From Eutreptiella sp. 'Long Island Sound 2002' (lineage: Eukaryota; Euglenozoa; Euglenophyceae; Eutreptiales; Eutreptiaceae), in NCBI GenBank assembly GCA_964036045.1, contig OZ038400.1:12893079-12957078 (forward strand): DNA of 64,000 nucleotides, given 5' to 3'. Position numbers and translations under genes: made by a program. The notes under the pieces are model-generated. The model was given only the letters and a program-made list of their open reading frames with translations. It did not search any database and was not told the origin of the DNA. Each line of letters starts with the position of its first letter. Positions within the stretch are counted from its first letter, which is position 1. This document shows, in pieces, positions 8,603-16,900 of the stretch.

Positions 8603-10416
8603 GCAGCAATAATCTTTCGCAGGGCATCTGCTTTGGTGCTGTGGAGATAGAATGGTCGTTGTTTGTGCACCTTTGAGCCTTCGATTATGTCAATCTTGGC
8701 TTCCCCATTTTCACATCGAATTGGGGGGTTTTTCCACAACTTCCCACTCAGCACGTCATCTTGATAATCTTCGAACACTGCGTCCCTTCTTGCAGATATC
8801 TTGTCTCCGTCGACCTGATTCCCACATTTAATCACTGACATTATGTCCACCAATTTGCGAATTGTTGGTCGTGGTCTCATATTCTTGGCCACTTCATTCC
8901 AAACTTCTTCGTCGCATTGTTGGCGGATGAAGCTCACCTGAGCTCGCTCCTCCGTGGGATCCCACCAATGAAAGGGGTCCACGAATGTATTGAAGGGATG
9001 GTCGGACGAATTCAGCTTCATTCCTGTCAATTCAGGCGAGATTCTTGGAGATTTGTCTTCATTCTTGCTTGAAATCTTGACTTTTTTGGCTTGATTCTTG
9101 TCTGATGGGGACGAATTGTAATGGATGGAGGCGTTCTCTTGAGGGACGCCGATTGTCCTTCCCTCCTTCCGCGACGATACGTCGGGATTCTGCTCTCGAT
9201 CGTCTTCATCCACCTCAATTTCGTCGATTCTTGAGGAATTTGAGATAACCTCTTCTGTTCCCATTTCACTGCCATCTTGCCAATAATCTCCCAGATTCCC
9301 GTCAACTAAGCACGCCAACGTGCTCCACGAACGCTGTGGCAAAGGCTTGCCATTGTCTTCGCAATACAGCTTCACGCCCTTGTGAGGTAGCTCGACAATG
9401 TCGATTGAAATGTCCATAATGTCCTTGAACCACTCTTGTCTTGGCCAATTGGGGACAATTAAAATCGCCTTTACGCCGGATTGCTTCAGCTTCTGCACCA
9501 CTCGAGGGAAAACGTCGAAGGGCGGATTGATCCAAAGAGGTTCAGACCAGTCCTCGCTCCAGGCATCGTCGTAGAACTTCGGAAATCTTTTATTCTTTTT
9601 GTTTGCAAAAGCATCAACTTCAGGACGAAAATTGTGGTTCTTTTCGAAATAATCCGCCAGAATGTCCCGCCATTTGTCGACTACTCGATAGCAAACTGAC
9701 TTCCACTTCTTGCTGTTCAACGAATCCACCTTTCCTGCGTCGAAATCTTCTTGATTCCTTGTCCATTCCTGCCCATCTTGCTGAAAATGCAGCTTATTTC
9801 TCTCCTTGAATTGGTGGATACTCTTGGTATATGGGTGCAGATAATACAGTTCGGACGGGTCGTTGGTCGACGGATCTTGGAGGAAGCATGTCCTGTGTCC
9901 CATGGGCGACACACGGTGGGCGTGAAGCCAGGGTTGACCCAGGAATAAATCATACTTTATGCTGCCTTCATAGAATTTTCCAGCAAACCACTCCTCAGTG
10001 ACCGTCTCTTCCACACTCCAGACTGATTGTTTCACCAATCTGACCGCCAATTCTGCTTCTCTGTCGCCACCGTCAAGGCGATGTCCGCTGACTCCCTCCA
10101 GCTGGACAGGGGTGGAGGACATCTTCGTCTCATCCTCCTGCAGAAAGCCTTTCCTCACCAGATTGACCTCTGAACCATTGTCAATCAGACATCTGGCAAG
10201 TTTAACCTTGCTATCCGTCGATCTGACCTGGATCCAGCAGACAAACTGGCGCTGCTTGCCTCGCCGGACAGCGCTGAGGACCCAGGCAGGGTAGAGGAGG
10301 CCTGAGGACCGCGCCAGCCGGTTCCAGCAGCGTCCATCGACCGCCCCAACTACCCTGATGGGTTTTTCCTCCTGCCACTCAACCCCAGTGTTGGAATTTG
10401 GGTCAAGTTGGCTTCC
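8599..10416 (-). CDS. Protease plus DIRS-type methyltransferase-like domain of element A
   Basis: Frame open from the codon after the gag UAG (10417-10419) to a TGA at 8599, about 605 codons, in the same frame as gag. No in-frame ATG occurs between the UAG and the protease motif, so it is probably made by readthrough. The retropepsin-like site reads LIDNGSEVNL, its Asp at 10180-10182: D-N-G instead of D-T/S-G. About 180-250 codons further on comes a block with VDAFAN, RFPKFY, an NPPF motif, and IVPNWPRQEWF, the pattern of the N6-adenine methyltransferase-like (Dam-like) domain known from DIRS retrotransposons. The C-terminal part is Ser/Lys-rich and ends at the RT entry (KQRPFY). Catalytic activity of the methyltransferase-like part is unproven. 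Confidence 0.75.
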   Translation of the reverse strand, partial: GSQLDPNSNTGVEWQEEKPIRVVGAVDGRCWNRLARSSGLLYPAWVLSAVRRGKQRQFVCWIQVRSTDSKVKLARCLIDNGSEVNLVRKGFLQEDETKMSSTPVQLEGVSGHRLDGGDREAELAVRLVKQSVWSVEETVTEEWFAGKFYEGSIKYDLFLGQPWLHAHRVSPMGHRTCFLQDPSTNDPSELYYLHPYTKSIHQFKERNKLHFQQDGQEWTRNQEDFDAGKVDSLNSKKWKSVCYRVVDKWRDILADYFEKNHNFRPEVDAFANKKNKRFPKFYDDAWSEDWSEPLWINPPFDVFPRVVQKLKQSGVKAILIVPNWPRQEWFKDIMDISIDIVELPHKGVKLYCEDNGKPLPQRSWSTLACLVDGNLGDYWQDGSEMGTEEVISNSSRIDEIEVDEDDREQNPDVSSRKEGRTIGVPQENASIHYNSSPSDKNQAKKVKISSKNEDKSPRISPELTGMKLNSSDHPFNTFVDPFHWWDPTEERAQVSFIRQQCDEEVWNEVAKNMRPRPTIRKLVDIMSVIKCGNQVDGDKISARRDAVFEDYQDDVLSGKLWKNPPIRCENGEAKIDIIEGSKVHKQRPFYLHSTKADALRKIIAA

Positions 10417-10419
10417 CTA
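10414..10419 (-). promoter_or_regulatory. Gag-Pro stop codon, candidate UAG readthrough site
   Basis: The minus strand reads CAA-UAG-GGA. Both sides are the same frame: gag before it, and an uninterrupted frame after it to 8599 with no AUG before the protease motif. Gammaretroviruses solve the same problem with UAG-GGA readthrough. No structured enhancer was identified by eye. Confidence 0.6.
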
Positions 10420-13400
10420 TTGCCATTCTTCTTCGTCGTTCGCCTGCACGTCCTGCACTTGTCCTTCGTCAACCCATTCTTCTCCTGCTTCGACAGCATT
10501 CACTCCTTTTCCACGTCCACGACAACCAAATGACTTCCCTTTACCACCTTTCTTACCTCCTTGACCTTTGTTGTTGGAGGTGTTGGAATTGGGGTTGGAT
10601 TCGTTTGATCTGCCCTTGCCTTGACCTCCAGTATCCTTGTTGTTGCCGGAGGTCTTGTTCGCTCGAGTCTCCGCGTACAGGGGGTTGCCATTCACCTTGG
10701 AATCATCTTGATTCCCAGACTTTCCCTTGCCATTTCCACCTTTTTGGCCATTTTTTCCACCATTTTTTCCGCCAGCATCGGTCCATCTTGAGTCGCTTGG
10801 ATCTCCGCCTTGCTGCGAGTAATCCTTTGGTGTCCAGTCTCTGTTCTTTCCTTTGGACTGCCCTTTACCCTTTCCCCTTCCATGCTGGTCAGCATCTCGT
10901 GCTCCATCCTGCTGGGGATTTTTGGGAGAATTTCCCTTTCCATCCATTTTGGACTGAATTGTCTTGAGATCTGAGGGCGTCCACCTGTGATCTGAGGTCG
11001 TGTGAGTCGCCGCTCGACCTTTTTTTCCAAGGGCAATGCACACAGAGCATCCCTTCTCGCCAACGGCGTTGACCTTGCCTCCGAAGCCATGTGCATCCTG
11101 GGACTTCTGGCGTTCTAAGTTTGCATACTTTTCAAGTTGGTCCCAGATCTGCTCGACTCCATATGAGAAGATCCACGGTCGTACCTTCAAAACTGTTCCC
11201 TTATACTTCACTTTTCCATCCACCATGCTGCAGAAAAACTCCGACTGTTCAGAATCGTGGAAACCAACTCTCCATCTGCCCTCACGAATAGTGATGTCCC
11301 TCAATCCAGTAGCACTGATAGAGTGTAGCAACTCACGAACAGCCATTTTCCCCATAGTTTCTGGTAATCCTCGGACTTCAACCCAGTTGCCCAGGACTTT
11401 TTGGTCCGCCTGAGAGTCCCTGATCTTCTGCTTGGTCTCCGGCGTGAGCTTGCTCAGGAGGATCTTCTTCATTTCGCCTTCAGAAAGTCCTTCTCCAGAG
11501 TTCTCCGCCTCTTGCACCAAAAACTCCCAATCTTGACTTGCAATTTGGATCTCTTCCAGAAATAATTTCTTGATCGCCCTGAAGTTTTCCAGACGGTTCC
11601 TGTAATGATCTTCAGGGAGTCGTGATCCTTTCTTCTTCAGACTGCGGTACAGCTCCTCATACGTCAGGCGATTCCCTTGATTTTGCCTCTCCACGTAGAG
11701 GTTGTAGGTACTCTCCCTGAGCTTGCCCGTCAAGCAGTCCATCAGCCCAAGGATCCAGAGCTCCTTGTCCAGCTTCTCCGTCTGCAGCCACACCATGAAC
11801 TGCCTCTCGAAGGACGCCCAGTAATTTGGGTGTCCTGAGAACTTCGGCTGCTTCATTACTGACCCTCTCAGCCTCATGTGCAAAGGGTTCAGCAAATGGT
11901 TCAGGTTGAAGTTTGTGGCTGTGCCGACCGGATTGAAGAAAACTGGATTGACTGCGGCGCCTCCCATTGCCTGTGCCTGCGCAATTGCGGCCGCCAGCAA
12001 CGCCTGGTCCACAGTAGGCTGCACGAACGGCGTCTGCGGTGCTTGTTGCAGCATCATCTCCTTCAATTTCTTCTGCTTTTCTTTGATCTTGGCCTCGTTT
12101 TCTTTCGCCTGCCGGTCCTTCTTCTTCAAGGCCATGGATCGCTCCTTCACAGTGGTCCTTGCTTCTCCATCAATGTCTCCGACAGTACCAACAGACAGTA
12201 CAGACCTCTCCGACGAAGATTCTCCTCCTTCAGTACCAAGATTGAACCCAATAGGACTTCCAAATCCAGTAGGGGGGATACCAGAAATTCCAGTTCCAGT
12301 TCCAGTAAAAGCCGGATGGTGGCCAGTAAAAGCTGGGGGTGCTGGAGAATGTGGAACGCCGTAAGGCGTGGATGTGGGTGCAGCTGAGGAGGTAGGTGCT
12401 GGGTGGCTTGCCATCGTAGGCGCTGGTCCAGTGAGCCCAGTAGTGCTCAGACTTTCTACCAGATTTGTAAGCTTCTCCAACTTCTGTTCCATCTCCTTCC
12501 ACTTGCTGTCATCATCCCTCTTTTTCTCCTTGGCGGCCTTCTTCAGCTCCTTCACCCTTGATTCCAGCGACGAAATCTGTCGTCGACAGGAGCAGTCCTT
12601 GGCGCACTCGCCACAGGAAGGGCATCTCGTCCCCTTTCCTTTGCTTCTCACCTCGTCGACCCAAGTGTCAACACTGGAGGTGGAGCTGGGGAGTTTGGAC
12701 AGCTGCTCCCTGGAGAGGTGAGAATGCGTCGAATCACACCTCATCTCGTCAACCTCGTCGTCCTTCGGACCCCAGGCGCCAGACGGACCAGCGTGCGGAT
12801 GCACATTCTGGCGTCTCTCCTCGGCAATGATGGCCATCTGCACCATCACGGCTGCCTGGTGGTCGAACTGGTCCATCAGTTCTTCCCAATCCTCTTGCTC
12901 CTGCAGCTGGGCGTCGAATCTCGACCGGCCGCTGTCCCTGAGGAACTGGCACGACGCCCTGAACCAGTCCCTCAGGCGGCCACGATAGCCCGCCTCAGCC
13001 AGCAGCCAATTCTGCCTGTGCAGGAATTCCTCATTCCAGATCTGCTGAAAGTGGTTTTCCCAGTAATCACCACTAATTTCAGCTTCAGACTGCTCTCCTT
13101 CGCTGCTGCTGTCTTCCAGATCAGGCAAAGCGTGAGAGGAGGAACCAGATTCACTCGAGGAGGGAGATTCTCGACCGGGTTTAAGGTTGGGTGGGGCGTT
13201 CATGCAACACTCAGCACAAGTATGAACACCAGGCCAATGTTTATGGCCACAGTAAGGGCACTCTGACGGATGATCCTCGGTTTGTTGGGGAGATGCTACG
13301 AAGGTAACCTCAGGGGGAACACGCAGCGACCCAGAAGGAGTAATAGCCCCGCTAAAGTCCGACGATCTCAGAGTATCAGTGGAGATTCCAGAAGCAGAGT

Positions 13401-13602
13401 CATGATTTCCTCTGCTACCATGTAACCGCTGCATAGTGGTTGATCTTTCTTGTGATTGCGAAGCCTGCAGCCTTGATGCCCCAGGGGTCGTAACGCCCGA
13501 CACTGCCCCTGATATCTCCGAACCCAACTGACCCTCTTCAGACCCATATCCAGCCTCTTGGAGCGACATATGCGAAGCACTTGTAAGTCCTTTGAACTCC
13601 AT
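10417..13602 (-). CDS. gag: Gag of element A
   Basis: 1061 codons, ATG at 13602 inside the 5' LTR, so about the first 60 residues are LTR-coded and the frame then passes through the PBS (read as GSRGNH). Visible features: a Cys4-type patch at residues 115-132 (CPYC...CAEC), a second Cys cluster (CPSCGECAKDC) near 330 followed by a Lys/Glu-rich coiled coil, a Pro/Ala/Thr-rich linker, a capsid-like region near 570-800 shared with element B, a C-x2-C-x11-H-x4-H zinc-binding-like motif near 850, then a long Gly/Lys/Asn-rich basic tail suited to RNA binding. It ends at a UAG followed by GGA, after which the same frame stays open into protease. Gag is unusually long for Ty3/gypsy. Confidence 0.85.
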   Translation of the reverse strand: MEFKGLTSASHMSLQEAGYGSEEGQLGSEISGAVSGVTTPGASRLQASQSQERSTTMQRLHGSRGNHDSASGISTDTLRSSDFSGAITPSGSLRVPPEVTFVASPQQTEDHPSECPYCGHKHWPGVHTCAECCMNAPPNLKPGRESPSSSESGSSSHALPDLEDSSSEGEQSEAEISGDYWENHFQQIWNEEFLHRQNWLLAEAGYRGRLRDWFRASCQFLRDSGRSRFDAQLQEQEDWEELMDQFDHQAAVMVQMAIIAEERRQNVHPHAGPSGAWGPKDDEVDEMRCDSTHSHLSREQLSKLPSSTSSVDTWVDEVRSKGKGTRCPSCGECAKDCSCRRQISSLESRVKELKKAAKEKKRDDDSKWKEMEQKLEKLTNLVESLSTTGLTGPAPTMASHPAPTSSAAPTSTPYGVPHSPAPPAFTGHHPAFTGTGTGISGIPPTGFGSPIGFNLGTEGGESSSERSVLSVGTVGDIDGEARTTVKERSMALKKKDRQAKENEAKIKEKQKKLKEMMLQQAPQTPFVQPTVDQALLAAAIAQAQAMGGAAVNPVFFNPVGTATNFNLNHLLNPLHMRLRGSVMKQPKFSGHPNYWASFERQFMVWLQTEKLDKELWILGLMDCLTGKLRESTYNLYVERQNQGNRLTYEELYRSLKKKGSRLPEDHYRNRLENFRAIKKLFLEEIQIASQDWEFLVQEAENSGEGLSEGEMKKILLSKLTPETKQKIRDSQADQKVLGNWVEVRGLPETMGKMAVRELLHSISATGLRDITIREGRWRVGFHDSEQSEFFCSMVDGKVKYKGTVLKVRPWIFSYGVEQIWDQLEKYANLERQKSQDAHGFGGKVNAVGEKGCSVCIALGKKGRAATHTTSDHRWTPSDLKTIQSKMDGKGNSPKNPQQDGARDADQHGRGKGKGQSKGKNRDWTPKDYSQQGGDPSDSRWTDAGGKNGGKNGQKGGNGKGKSGNQDDSKVNGNPLYAETRANKTSGNNKDTGGQGKGRSNESNPNSNTSNNKGQGGKKGGKGKSFGCRGRGKGVNAVEAGEEWVDEGQVQDVQANDEEEWQ
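13409..13420 (-). other. Primer-binding site (initiator tRNA-Met) of element A
   Basis: The minus strand reads TGGTAGCAGAGG directly after the LTR end, complementary to the CCTCTGCTACCA 3' end of animal-type initiator tRNA-Met over 12 bases. It is also gag coding sequence. Confidence 0.85.
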
Positions 13603-13900
13603 GGTGAGATATGAAGAGTACGAAAACCCGGTCTACAAAAATGGAGCAGACATAGAATCTCAATGCGCATTCATCGCACATAATGACACAACGTGAAGTC
13701 ATTCGAAATAATTGTAATAAATTCGATTGGGAAATCACGAAAGACAAATGCGACTCGACGCGCGCTCACAGGCGACATCTGGCGGCGAACGGAAAGCATG
13801 AAACTGAGCGGAAAATTTACTGCACTAATGTACATCTGAGAATCATTGAAATTCTGATCACATCAGTGTATAATTGAGTGCTGTCACTGCTGCCGTTACA
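13421..13900 (-). repeat. 5' LTR of element A
   Basis: 480 bp, TGTAAC...GTTACA, 5 substitutions from the copy at 3660-4139. It contains the Gag start codon at 13602, about 300 bp from the LTR's upstream end. An AT-rich TTATAC stretch near 13868-13874 on the minus strand is a possible but weak TATA element. Confidence 0.95.
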
Positions 13901-13905
13901 TCAGT
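13901..13905. repeat. Target-site duplication, right copy (TCAGT)
   Basis: It matches TCAGT at 3655-3659 on the other side of element A and reads on directly into ACCCCTGGGCC of the satellite unit. Confidence 0.9.
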
Positions 13906-16900
13906 ACCCCTGGGCCAAGAACTCTGTCATCAGTACCCCAGGGCCAAGAACTCTGTCTTCAGTACCCCTGGGCCTATAACTCTGTCATCAGTACCCCTGG
14001 GCCAAGAACTCTGTCTTCAGTACCCCTGGGCCAAGAACTTCGTCATCAGTACCCCTGGGCCAGAAACTGTGTCACAGTACCCCCCGGCCAAGTACTCTGT
14101 CATCAGTACCCGCGAGCCAAGAACTCTGTGTTCAGGACCCCTGGGCCAAGAGCTCTGTCATCAGTACCCCTGGGCCAAGAACTCTATCATCAGTACCCCT
14201 GGGCCAAGAACTCTGTCTTCAGTACCCCCGGGCCAAGAACTATGTGTTCAGTACCCCTTGGGCCAAGAACTCTGTCATCAGTACCCCTGGGCCAAGAACT
14301 CTGTCATCCGTATCCCTGGGCCAAGAACTCTGTCTTCAGTACCCCTGGGCCAGTAATTCCGTCGTCAGTGACCCTGGGCCACGATTTTTGTCATCAGTAC
14401 CCCTGGGCCAACTACTCTCCCATCAGTACCCCTGGGCCAAGAACTCTGTCATCAGTACCCCAGGGCCAAGAACTCTGTCCTCAGTACCCCTGGGCCAACA
14501 ACTCTGTCACCATTACCCCTGGGCCAAGAACTCTGTCTTCAGTACCCCTGGGCCAAGAACTCTGTCATCAGTACCTCTGGGCCAAGAACTCTGTCTTCAG
14601 TGACCCTGGGGCAAGATTTCTGTCATCAGTACCCCTGGGCCAACTACTCTGTCATCAGAACCCCTGGGCCAAGAACTCTGTCATCAGTACCCAAGGGCCA
14701 AGAACTCTGTCGTCAGTACCCCTGGGCCAACAACTCTGTAACCAGTACCCCTGGGCCAAGAACTCTGTCTTCAATACCCCTGGGCCAAGAACTCTGTCTT
14801 CAGTACCCCTGGGCCACGAACTCTGTCTTCAGTACCCCTGGGCCAAGAACTCTGTCTTCAGTACCCCTTGGCCAAGAACTCTGTCATCAGTACCCCTGGG
14901 CCAAGAACTCTATCATCAGTACCCCTGGGCCAAGAACTCTGTCATCAGTACCCCTGGGCCAAGAACTCTGTCATCAGTACCCCTGGGCCAAGAACTCTGT
15001 CATCAGTACCCCTGGGCCAAGAACTCCGTCTTCAGTACCCCTGGGCCAAGAACTCTGTCATCAGTACCCCTGGGCCAAGAACTCTGTCTTCAGTACCCCT
15101 GGGCCAAGAACTCTGTCATCGGTACCCCTGGGCCAAGAACTCTGTCACCATTACCCCTGGGCCAAGAACTCTGTCATCAGTACCCCTGGGCCAAGTACTC
15201 TGTCATCAGTACCCCTGGGCCAAGAACTCTGTCTTCAGTACCCCTGGGCCAAGAACTCTGTCTTCAGTACCCCTGGGCCAAGAACTCTGTTATCAGTACC
15301 CCTGGGCCAAGCACTCTGTCATCAGTACCCCTGGGCTAAGAACTCTGTCATCAATACCCCTGGGCCAGGAACTCTGTCATCAGTAACCCTGGGCCAAGAA
15401 CTCTGTGATCAGTACCCCTGGGCCAAGAACTCTGTCATCAGTACCCCTGGGCCACGAACTCTGTCATCAGTACCCCTGGGCCAAGAACTCTGTCCTCAGT
15501 ACCCCTGGGCCAATAACTCTGTTATCAGTACCCCTGGGCCAAGAGCTCTGTCTTCAGTACCCCTGGGACAAGAACTCTGTCTTCAGTACCCCTGGGCCAA
15601 GAACTCTGCCATCAGTACCCCTGGGCCAAGAGCTCTGTCTTCAGTACCCCTGGGCCAAGAACTCTGTCATCAGTACCCCTGGGCCAGGAACTCTGTCATC
15701 AGTACCCCTGGGCCAGGAACTCTGTCATCAGTACCCCTGGGCCAAGAACTCTGTCCTCAGTACCCCTGGGCCAATAACTCTGTCCTCAGTACCCCTGGGC
15801 CAACAACTCTGTCACCATTACCCCTGGGCCAAGAACTCTGTCTTCAGTACCCCTGGGCCAAGAACTCTGTCATCAGTACCTCTGGGCCAAGAACTCTGTC
15901 ATCAGTGACCCTGGGCCAAGACTTCTGTCATCAGTACCCCTGGGCCAACTACTCTGTCATCAGAACCCCTGGGCCAAGAACTCTGTCATCAGTACCCAAG
16001 GGCCAAGAACTCTGTCCTCAGTACCCCTGGGCCAACAACTCTGTAACCAGTACCCCTGGGCCAAGAACTCTGTCTTCAATGCCCCTGGGCCAAGAACTCT
16101 GTCATCAGTACCCCTGGGCCACGAACTCTGTCTTCAGTACCCCTGGGCCAAGAACTCTGTCTTCAGTACCCCTGGGCCAAGAACTCTGTCATCAGTACCC
16201 CTGGGCCAAGAACTCTATCATCAGTACCCCTGGGCCAAGAACTCTGTCATCAGTACCCCTGGGCCAAGAACTCTGTCATCAGTACCCCTGGGCCAAGAAC
16301 TCTGTCATCAGTACCCCTGGGCCAAGAACTCTGTCATCAGTACCCCTGGGCCAAGAACTCTGTCTTCAGTACCCCTGGGCCAAGAACTCTGTCATCAGTA
16401 CCCCTGGGCCAAGAACTCTGTCTTCAGTACCCCTGGGCCAAGAACTCTGTCATCGGTACCCCTGGGCCAAGAACTCTGTCTGCAGTACCCCTGGGCCAAG
16501 AACTCTGTCATCAGTACCCCTGGGCCAAGTACTCTGTCATCAGTACCCCTGGGCCAAGAACTCTGTCTTCAGTACCCCTGGGCCAAGAACTCTGTCTTCA
16601 GTACCCCTGGGCCAAGAACTCTGTTATCAGTACCCCTGGGCCAAGCACTCTGTCATCAGTACCCCTGGGCTAAGAACTCTGTCATCAATACCCCTGGGCC
16701 AGGAACTCTGTCATCAGTAACCCTGGGCCAAGAACTCTGTGATCAGTACCCTTGGGCCAAGAACTCTGTCATCAGTACCCCTGGGCCACGAACTCTGTCA
16801 TCAGTACCCCTGGGCCAAGAACTCTGTCATCAGTACCCTTGGACCAAGAACTCTGTCATCAGTACCCCTGGGACAAGAACTCTGTCTTCAGTACCCCTGG

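Larger units (their letters stand above)
3660..13900 (-). mobile_element. Complete Ty3/gypsy-type LTR retrotransposon 'element A'
   Basis: A 10.2-kb element in minus orientation with, in its reading order: 5' LTR (13900-13421), initiator-Met PBS, gag, an in-frame UAG, protease plus methyltransferase-like domain, RT/RNase H/integrase/chromodomain, about 1.3 kb without a clear gene, a polypurine tract, and the 3' LTR (4139-3660). The RT-RNaseH-integrase order and the C-terminal chromodomain place it among chromodomain Ty3/gypsy elements. LTRs differ at 5 of 480 bases and the target duplication is perfect, so insertion is recent. One frameshift in the chromodomain is the only clear lesion. Confidence 0.93.
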
